A stretch of 64,000 nt of DNA from an uncultured beta proteobacterium (lineage in GTDB: Bacteria > Pseudomonadota > Gammaproteobacteria > Burkholderiales > Burkholderiaceae). Both the position numbers and the translations under genes were made by a program. Positions 57,617-64,000 of this stretch are shown piece by piece; the stretch's first letter is position 1; each line of letters begins with the position of its first letter. Location of the stretch: the NCBI GenBank assembly GCA_903875135.1, contig CAIQUZ010000114.1:62001-126000 (forward strand), read 5' to 3'. The notes under the pieces were generated by a model. It was not told the origin of the DNA. It did not search any database and saw only the letters and a list, made by a program, of their open reading frames with translations.

Positions 57617-57718
57617 TTCTTAATTTTTTTAAGAATAGGGCTTGAAATCAACCCCATTGCCTATATCTTAGGACTGTAATGTGGTATTTAATTAACCTTA
57701 ATCTCCTAAAGTATTGAA

Positions 57719-58249
57719 ATGACTGAAGAAAAAAAACCGATGCTTGAGCAAGCACCTGAAGTTGAAATAACACATCCAGCGTCCCCAGAGGTTTCAGTGG
57801 AACAGCAAATTTCACAATTGACGCAATTATTAAATGATAGTAAGGATGCATTTTTAAGAGCCAAGGCAGAGGCAGAAAACACGCGCCGCAGAGGTGTTGA
57901 GGATGTTGCAAAAGCGCATAAGTTTGCTATTGAAAGTTTTGCTGAGTATTTGTTGCCAGTGATGGATAGTATGCATGCGGCAATGGAGCATCATAACGAG
58001 GACATTAACAAGTTAAAAGAGGGCGTCGAGTTAACCTTAAAGCAAATGAAAGCTGCTCTTGAAAAGGGAAAAATTGTAGAAATTCATCCAGAAATTGGAA
58101 GCAAATTTGACCCTCATCATCATCAAGCCATTGCTACGGTAGCCTCTGATCAGGAGTCAAATACCATAGTTACTGTCTTACAAAAAGGATATTTAATTGC
58201 TGATCGGGTGTTACGCCCAGCTTTAGTTACTGTCAGCCAGCCTAAATAA
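57719..58249 (+). CDS. grpE: Nucleotide exchange factor GrpE
   Basis: [73 protein letters not shown]. Confidence 0.95.
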   Translation: MTEEKKPMLEQAPEVEITHPASPEVSVEQQISQLTQLLNDSKDAFLRAKAEAENTRRRGVEDVAKAHKFAIESFAEYLLPVMDSMHAAMEHHNEDINKLKEGVELTLKQMKAALEKGKIVEIHPEIGSKFDPHHHQAIATVASDQESNTIVTVLQKGYLIADRVLRPALVTVSQPK

Positions 58250-58271
58250 CGTAAAGAATTTTAAGTGGGCT

Positions 58272-58299
58272 CTTGAAAAGCCCAACAATCCCCTTATTT
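58272..58299 (+). promoter_or_regulatory. Sigma32-like heat-shock promoter of dnaK
   Basis: CTTGAAA-N11-CCCCTTATTT, close to the CTTGAAA/CCCCATNT consensus; about 35 bp upstream of the dnaK ATG. Confidence 0.7.
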
Positions 58300-58333
58300 A
58301 TAGAATATACAGATCATTTAAAAAGGAAACAAA

Positions 58334-60256
58334 ATGGCCAAGATTATTGGAATTGACTTAGGAACTACCAACTCATGTGTAGCAATTCTTGAGGGAAACA
58401 CGCCCAAGGTCGTCGAAAATGCAGAGGGTGCAAGAACAACACCTTCGATTATTGCGTATATGGAAGATGGAGAAATCTTAGTTGGAGCTCCTGCCAAGCG
58501 TCAATCTGTGACAAATCCTAGAAACACGTTGTATGCCGTCAAGCGTTTGATTGGTAGAAAGTTTGCAGAAAAAGAAGTTCAAAAAGACATCGATTTAATG
58601 CCTTACACGATTTCTAAAGCAGATAATGGCGATGCGTGGGTTGAGGTAAGGGGCAATAAATTAGCTCCCCCACAGATTTCGGCTGAAGTTTTACGCAAAA
58701 TGAAAAAAACTGCCGAAGATTACCTCGGTGAAGAAGTTACTGAAGCAGTGATTACTGTGCCAGCCTACTTTAATGACAGTCAAAGACAAGCAACGAAAGA
58801 TGCTGGTCGTATTGCTGGACTTGATGTGAAACGCATCATTAATGAGCCTACTGCTGCAGCTTTAGCATTTGGTTTAGATAAAGTCTCGGGTGGCGATCGT
58901 AAGATTGCTGTTTATGACTTAGGTGGTGGAACTTTTGACGTATCCATTATTGAAATTGCTGATGTTGATGGTGAAAAACAGTTTGAAGTGTTATCAACGA
59001 ATGGTGATACCTTCCTGGGCGGAGAGGATTTTGACCAACGTATTATTGACTTTATTATTACTGAGTTCAAAAAAGATCAAGGTGTCGATTTATCAAAAGA
59101 TGTGTTGGCTTTACAGCGCCTCAAAGAGGCTGCTGAAAAAGCAAAAATTGAGCTATCTTCTAGCCAGCAAACGGAGATTAATCTTCCCTACATCACTGCG
59201 GATGCATCAGGGCCTAAGCATTTGAATATTAAAATGACGCGATCTAAATTAGAGTCTTTAGTTGAAGATTTAATTGCTCGCACGATTGAACCATGCCGCG
59301 TTGCTATGAAGGACGCTGGAATTGCTTTAACGGATATTCAAGATGTTATTTTGGTCGGTGGTATGACGCGCATGCCAAAAGTGCAAGAGAAAGTTAAAGA
59401 GTATTTTGGACAAGAGCCTCGTAAAGACGTGAATCCTGATGAAGCTGTAGCAGTAGGCGCAGCGATTCAAGGAGCTGTGTTGGCAGGTGATCGTACCGAT
59501 GTGCTTTTATTGGATGTCACACCACTTTCACTCGGTATTGAGACCTTGGGTGGTGTCATGACGAAGATGATTAAAAAGAATACAACGATTCCAACAAAGT
59601 ATGCTCAGGTCTTTTCAACAGCTGAAGATAACCAACCTGCCGTTACTATCAAGGTCTTTCAAGGTGAGCGTGAAATGGCATCCGCGAATAAAGGTCTTGG
59701 TGAATTTAACTTAGAGGGAATTCCTCCATCTAGCCGTGGTACTCCGCAAATTGAAGTGAGCTTTGATATTGACGCTAACGGTATTTTGCATGTTGGCGCG
59801 AAGGATAAAGCGACTGGCAAGGAAAACAAAATTACCATTAAAGCCAATTCTGGATTATCGGAAGATGAGATCAATAAGATGGTCAAGGATGCCGAAGAGA
59901 ATGCTGAAGAGGACCGTAAATTAAGAGAAGTTGTCGATGCTAGAAATACAGCGGAAGCTCTAGTTCACTCAACCAAAAAATCCCTTGAAGAACATGGCGC
60001 GTCTTTAGATGCTGGCGAAAAAGAGCAAATTGAGGCGGCATTAAAAGCCTTGGAAGAATCTGCTAAAGGATCTGATAAAGCGGATATTGAAGCCAAAACT
60101 GAAGAGTTAGGGAAAGTGAGTCAAAAGCTTGGTGAAAAGGTTTATGCAGCCATGGCTGAGAAGGCAAAAGCTGAGGGAGATCACTCCGCTCAAGCCAGCC
60201 AGCCTAAAGATGATAATGTGGTCGACGCTGAATTTAAGGAAGTTGATAAGAAGTAA
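58334..60256 (+). CDS. dnaK: Chaperone DnaK
   Basis: [60 protein letters not shown]. Confidence 0.99.
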   Translation: MAKIIGIDLGTTNSCVAILEGNTPKVVENAEGARTTPSIIAYMEDGEILVGAPAKRQSVTNPRNTLYAVKRLIGRKFAEKEVQKDIDLMPYTISKADNGDAWVEVRGNKLAPPQISAEVLRKMKKTAEDYLGEEVTEAVITVPAYFNDSQRQATKDAGRIAGLDVKRIINEPTAAALAFGLDKVSGGDRKIAVYDLGGGTFDVSIIEIADVDGEKQFEVLSTNGDTFLGGEDFDQRIIDFIITEFKKDQGVDLSKDVLALQRLKEAAEKAKIELSSSQQTEINLPYITADASGPKHLNIKMTRSKLESLVEDLIARTIEPCRVAMKDAGIALTDIQDVILVGGMTRMPKVQEKVKEYFGQEPRKDVNPDEAVAVGAAIQGAVLAGDRTDVLLLDVTPLSLGIETLGGVMTKMIKKNTTIPTKYAQVFSTAEDNQPAVTIKVFQGEREMASANKGLGEFNLEGIPPSSRGTPQIEVSFDIDANGILHVGAKDKATGKENKITIKANSGLSEDEINKMVKDAEENAEEDRKLREVVDARNTAEALVHSTKKSLEEHGASLDAGEKEQIEAALKALEESAKGSDKADIEAKTEELGKVSQKLGEKVYAAMAEKAKAEGDHSAQASQPKDDNVVDAEFKEVDKK

Positions 60257-60285
60257 TTAGTTGGTAGTTCATTAAAGGAATAGCT

Positions 60286-61425
60286 TTGGCGACAAAAAAA
60301 GATTTTTACGAGGTCTTGGGGGTACCGAAAAGCGCCAGTGACGATGAGATTAAAAAAGCTTATCGAAAAATGGCGATGAAGTACCATCCTGACCGCAACC
60401 CTGATAACAAAGAGTCAGAGGATAAATTTAAAGAAGCCAAAGAGGCTTATGAGATGCTTTCTGATCCACAGAAGAAAGCGGCTTATGACCAATATGGTCA
60501 CGCTGGCGTTGACCCAAGTATGGGTGGATTTGGTGCGGCTGGAGCCCAAGGATTTGGTGGGTTTGCGGATGCTTTCGGAGACATATTTGGCGATATGTTT
60601 GGCGCCGGAGGCGCTCGAGGAGGGCGTGGTGGGCCACAGGTTTATCGTGGTGGAGATTTACGCTACAGCATGGAAATATCTCTAGAAGAGGCGGCTAAAG
60701 GCCATGAAACTCAAATTAGAGTACCTGGTTGGAGTGCTTGTGACATTTGCGATTCTTCTGGGGCTGAGCCAGGCTCCAAGGTAGAAACCTGTTCGACCTG
60801 TAATGGTCAGGGTCAAGTTCGGATGTCTCAAGGCTTTTTCTCCATGCAGCAGACCTGTCCTAAGTGCCGAGGTAATGGACAATTCATACCGAAGCCATGT
60901 AAGAAATGCCATGGTGAAGGGAAAATCAAGCAACAAAAAACCTTAGAAGTAAAGATACCGGCCGGCATCGAAGATGGCATGCGCATTCGTTTGACAGGTC
61001 ATGGAGAGCCCGGCATTAATCAAGGCCCTGCTGGAGATTTATACGTTGAGGTACATATCAAGGCGCATACGGTATTCGAGCGGGATGGAGATGACCTGCA
61101 TTTCCAGATGCCGATTTCTTTTGCGACAGCATGTTTAGGTGGCGAGGTTCAGGTACCAACTCTTGCAGGTCAGGCCAGCTTTCAGGTGGTCGAGGGCACT
61201 CAAACTGGCCGCACTTACCGTTTGCGAGGTAAAGGGATTAAAGGAATCCGGGCATCGATACCTGGAGACCTATACATTCATATACAAGTGGAAGTGCCTG
61301 TGAAGTTAAATGATCAACAACGCAAGTTAATACAAGAGCTAGACCAAAGTTTGCAATCAGATAGTCGAAAGCACAATCCTCAAGAAAGAGGATGGATTGA
61401 TCGCGTAAAAGGTTTTTTTAACTAG
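60286..61425 (+). CDS. dnaJ: Chaperone DnaJ (TTG start)
   Basis: [38 protein letters not shown]; four CxxCxGxG-type zinc motifs. Confidence 0.98.
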   Translation: MATKKDFYEVLGVPKSASDDEIKKAYRKMAMKYHPDRNPDNKESEDKFKEAKEAYEMLSDPQKKAAYDQYGHAGVDPSMGGFGAAGAQGFGGFADAFGDIFGDMFGAGGARGGRGGPQVYRGGDLRYSMEISLEEAAKGHETQIRVPGWSACDICDSSGAEPGSKVETCSTCNGQGQVRMSQGFFSMQQTCPKCRGNGQFIPKPCKKCHGEGKIKQQKTLEVKIPAGIEDGMRIRLTGHGEPGINQGPAGDLYVEVHIKAHTVFERDGDDLHFQMPISFATACLGGEVQVPTLAGQASFQVVEGTQTGRTYRLRGKGIKGIRASIPGDLYIHIQVEVPVKLNDQQRKLIQELDQSLQSDSRKHNPQERGWIDRVKGFFN

Positions 61426-62242
61426 AAAAACAATGTTCGGGAGCTGGAAATGCTCCCGACTTTACTTCCGTAATATAAAGTTCAATGGCTTTATCAATCG
61501 TACCGGTAGTTGCCAAAAAGTTTTTAACAAACTTTGGTTGCCTTCCTGGGAAGGCGCCTAAAGCATCATGCATGACTAAAACTTGACCAGAGCACTCGGC
61601 TCCTGCGCCAATACCAATCGTCGGTATCGAAATATTTTCCGTAATTGCTTTGCCTAGTGAAGATGGTATAGCTTCTAAAACCAGCATTTGTGCACCTGCG
61701 CTCTCTAATATTTTTGCTTCTTTTAACATTTGTTCAGCTTGAGAAGATGACTTTCCTTGCACCTTAAAGCCGCCAAGTGTGTTGACAGATTGGGGTAATA
61801 AACCTAAGTGGGCGCAGACTGGAATACCCTGACGAACCAAATTCTCAACAGTCGGTGCTAACCAAGCGCCTCCCTCTAACTTAATCATTTTTGCCCCAGC
61901 TTGCATCAACAAGGCGGCATTTTTAAGTGCTTGCGATGGTTCTGCATAGCTAGCAAAAGGCATATCAGAGATCAGGTAAGAGCGCCGGAGATTTTTACTG
62001 ACGCAATGCGTATGGTAAATCATATCCTCAATGAGAACGGGGAGGGTGGTTGTATGGCCTTGAATCACATTGCCAAGAGAGTCACCCACCAAAATAATAT
62101 CAATGCCAATTTGATCAAATAAAGTAGCAAAACTTGCATCATATGCTGTCAGGCTCGTTATTTTTTCGCGAGCTTGGTACATCTTATTTAATGAACTGAT
62201 GGTAAGTGCTGGGATTGATTCATTGGTATCGATGTATGCCAT
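61418..62242 (-). CDS. panB: 3-methyl-2-oxobutanoate hydroxymethyltransferase
   Basis: [61 protein letters not shown]. Confidence 0.97.
   Translation of the reverse strand: MAYIDTNESIPALTISSLNKMYQAREKITSLTAYDASFATLFDQIGIDIILVGDSLGNVIQGHTTTLPVLIEDMIYHTHCVSKNLRRSYLISDMPFASYAEPSQALKNAALLMQAGAKMIKLEGGAWLAPTVENLVRQGIPVCAHLGLLPQSVNTLGGFKVQGKSSSQAEQMLKEAKILESAGAQMLVLEAIPSSLGKAITENISIPTIGIGAGAECSGQVLVMHDALGAFPGRQPKFVKNFLATTGTIDKAIELYITEVKSGAFPAPEHCFSS
61437..61459. terminator. Candidate terminator hairpin for the convergent dnaJ/panB pair, inside the panB 3' end
   Basis: TCGGGAGC-TGGAAAT-GCTCCCGA, 8 bp stem; weak T-rich flank on + (CTTTACTT). Confidence 0.4.
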
Positions 62243-62287
62243 ATAACTACCTTTATGCTAAAACATCAATATAACGAATTTTTTTGA

Positions 62288-62806
62288 TTAATGGGTATTA
62301 TTTGATTCGCCACCCTTTGGGCATTGTTGCATTTGCAATTTTTCAATTTTTTGCCAAGATAAGTCAGGGAGACGATTTTTCAGCTTTCCGAAAAGCGGTA
62401 ACTCGATTTCAGGCTCAATTTCCAAAAGTGGCAAGAGAACAAACATACGCTCAGTGATTCTGGGATGAGGAATCGTTAGTTCGGGATCGGTATATGAGAG
62501 ATTTTCATAGGTGAGTAAATCGATGTCTAATGTCCGAGGAGCTCTTGCAAAAGGACGTTCTCTACCAAAATGAAGCTCAACAGATTGACAGGCATGCAGC
62601 AATGGAATTGGCTCTAAGGAAGTGGTAATGGCGATAACATTATTGATATAGTCATTTCCAGGGGCATCGACGGGACTACTGATGTAAAAGCAGCTTCTTG
62701 CATTAATTTGAATGGATGGTATCTGTGCAAGACAAATAACTGCATCTGTCAAAATTTGTCGTGAATCTCCAACGTTGCCGCCTAAACCAATATATGCTTT
62801 TGCCAT
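62288..62806 (-). CDS. folK: 2-amino-4-hydroxy-6-hydroxymethyldihydropteridine pyrophosphokinase
   Basis: AYIGLGGNVGDSRQILTDAVICL; FGRERPFARAPRTLDIDLLTYENL; IPHPRITERMFVLLPLLEI. Confidence 0.97.
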   Translation of the reverse strand: MAKAYIGLGGNVGDSRQILTDAVICLAQIPSIQINARSCFYISSPVDAPGNDYINNVIAITTSLEPIPLLHACQSVELHFGRERPFARAPRTLDIDLLTYENLSYTDPELTIPHPRITERMFVLLPLLEIEPEIELPLFGKLKNRLPDLSWQKIEKLQMQQCPKGGESNNTH

Positions 62807-62854
62807 AAAAAATACCCTTTAAGTTGGCATGGATATAGATACTTTAATCAAATT

Positions 62855-64000
62855 TCACAAACCTTGCTGAGAGTCATCTGGAAAATTGGTCAGTGCTTGT
62901 TGTTTAGGGCTTCTGCGTCTTCTTCGTCTCGACTTGCCAGGGGTACTTGATGGATTTAGTAGGGATTCTTCCTTGGCATCGAGTATTAATTGCTCTCTTT
63001 CTTGCGCACTAGCTGTTTGAAATTTATCCCACCACTCTGTCAATGATGAGGGTAACTCATCCGCCATGCTTCTCAAACATAAAAAATCATAACCAGCTCT
63101 AAAGCGCGGGGACTCTAGTAAGCGATAGGGCATCTTACCAATGCGTTTTTCAAAACGCGGTTGCAAGCTCCAAATCTCTCGCATATCTGTTTCAAATCTT
63201 CTTTGAATAGCAAAAACCTCACGTTGATTGGCAAGAACTTGATCAATAGCATCGTGCAGAGAAGGTATCTGAGGTTTACCTGTGCTCATTTCATTTTGCC
63301 ACCCTAGATATACTTCATGCCACAACAAGGTGGCAAATAAAAATCCAGGTGAAATAGGTTTACCCAATTGGACACGTTCATCGGTTCGATCAAGGGCTAT
63401 TTTTGCAAAACTATCCTCATTGGCTTGTTGCATAATCGCATCGATCATTGGTAGAAGACCTTGACCTAGACCGACGTGACGTAATGCTTCTAGCGAGGCC
63501 CAAGCATGTCCGGACATGAGTAATTTTAAAATTTCATCGAACAACCGCGCACTGGGCACATCATGAATTAATGGAGCCAACTCTGCAATCGGCGTCAGAG
63601 TCAGCGTTTCAATACTGAAGCCTGTTTTAGCGGCAAACCTAACTGCCCGTAACATTCGAATCGGATCCTCACGATAACGCTGTGTTGGCTGACCAATCAT
63701 ACGAATTAAATGCTCTTTAATGTCTTTCATCCCGCCATGGTAGTCAAGGACGAATTGAGTAGCCGGATTGTAGTACATTGCATTGATGGTGAAGTCCCGT
63801 CGCGCGGCATCCTCTGATTGGCTGCCCCAAATATTATCACTAAGAATACGACCGCTTTCATTGATGTGCTCACTCTCGTTATTGAGCATCGCTCGAAAAG
63901 TTGAGACTTCAATAATTTCTGGCTTATTTCCACCATAGAAGGTGACGTGAACAATTTGAAAACGCCGACCAATGAGACGGGATTTTTTAAACAAGGATTG
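62855..64000 (-). CDS. pcnB: Poly(A) polymerase I, N-terminus truncated by window
   Basis: Open frame continues to the window edge (QSLFKKSRLIGRRFQIVHVTF); EDAARRDFTINAMYYNPATQFVLDYHGGMKDI; REDPIRMLRAVRFAAKTGF; Arg-rich C-terminus. Confidence 0.94.
   Translation of the reverse strand, partial: QSLFKKSRLIGRRFQIVHVTFYGGNKPEIIEVSTFRAMLNNESEHINESGRILSDNIWGSQSEDAARRDFTINAMYYNPATQFVLDYHGGMKDIKEHLIRMIGQPTQRYREDPIRMLRAVRFAAKTGFSIETLTLTPIAELAPLIHDVPSARLFDEILKLLMSGHAWASLEALRHVGLGQGLLPMIDAIMQQANEDSFAKIALDRTDERVQLGKPISPGFLFATLLWHEVYLGWQNEMSTGKPQIPSLHDAIDQVLANQREVFAIQRRFETDMREIWSLQPRFEKRIGKMPYRLLESPRFRAGYDFLCLRSMADELPSSLTEWWDKFQTASAQEREQLILDAKEESLLNPSSTPGKSRRRRRRSPKQQALTNFPDDSQQGL

Noticed and set aside
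57616-57636. ATTCTTA-ATTTTTT-TAAGAAT hairpin after hemH
   Set aside because: Entirely A/T-rich stem with no 3' U-tract; too weak to call a terminator.
57641-57666. Possible sigma32 promoter upstream of grpE (CTTGAAA ... CCCCAT / CCTATAT)
   Set aside because: CCCCAT is only about 5 bp from CTTGAA, too close for a -10; the alternative CTTGAAA-N12-CCTATAT is weak. Not listed as a feature.
60428-60936. Several short ORFs on both strands within dnaJ
   Set aside because: They overlap the unambiguous dnaJ frame and are explained by its codon composition.

Overview
This 64 kb window is a densely packed bacterial chromosome segment. Gene content and order suggest Burkholderiales, possibly a Polynucleobacter-like low-GC lineage; that placement is inference. 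Most of it is core housekeeping: groESL, pntAA/AB/B, mnmA, purB, waaA, secF/secD/yajC, tgt/queA, recG/oxyR/ubiA, proC/yggS, glcDEF, a PduO-type adenosyltransferase, a DAHP synthase, tldD, a nitrilase, a YhdP-like protein, glnE, recN, nadK, hrcA, hemH, grpE/dnaK/dnaJ, panB, folK and a partial pcnB. Accessory parts are a YiaW/HlyD/NodT-like envelope cluster next to an unknown secreted protein (3.9-8.7 kb) and a seven-gene minus-strand aromatic-CoA operon resembling the 2-aminobenzoyl-CoA pathway (8.7-16.4 kb). The best candidate for an undescribed system is upstream of the DAHP synthase gene (43413-43531, minus). A 20-codon ORF, MFTGIFYYFYFSISDLAVER*, has six consecutive Phe/Tyr codons and is followed by a Rho-independent terminator. 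The terminator's 5' arm can instead pair (7/7 bp) with sequence at the end of the leader ORF, as expected for ribosome-mediated attenuation responding to Phe/Tyr-tRNA. Other signals are a perfect 10+4+10 bp palindrome upstream of the MarR-containing operon, a CIRCE element downstream of a sigma70-like promoter at groES, a sigma32-like promoter at dnaK, and near-complete abutment or overlap of convergent gene pairs. No rRNA, tRNA, CRISPR array, IS element or prophage was recognised.
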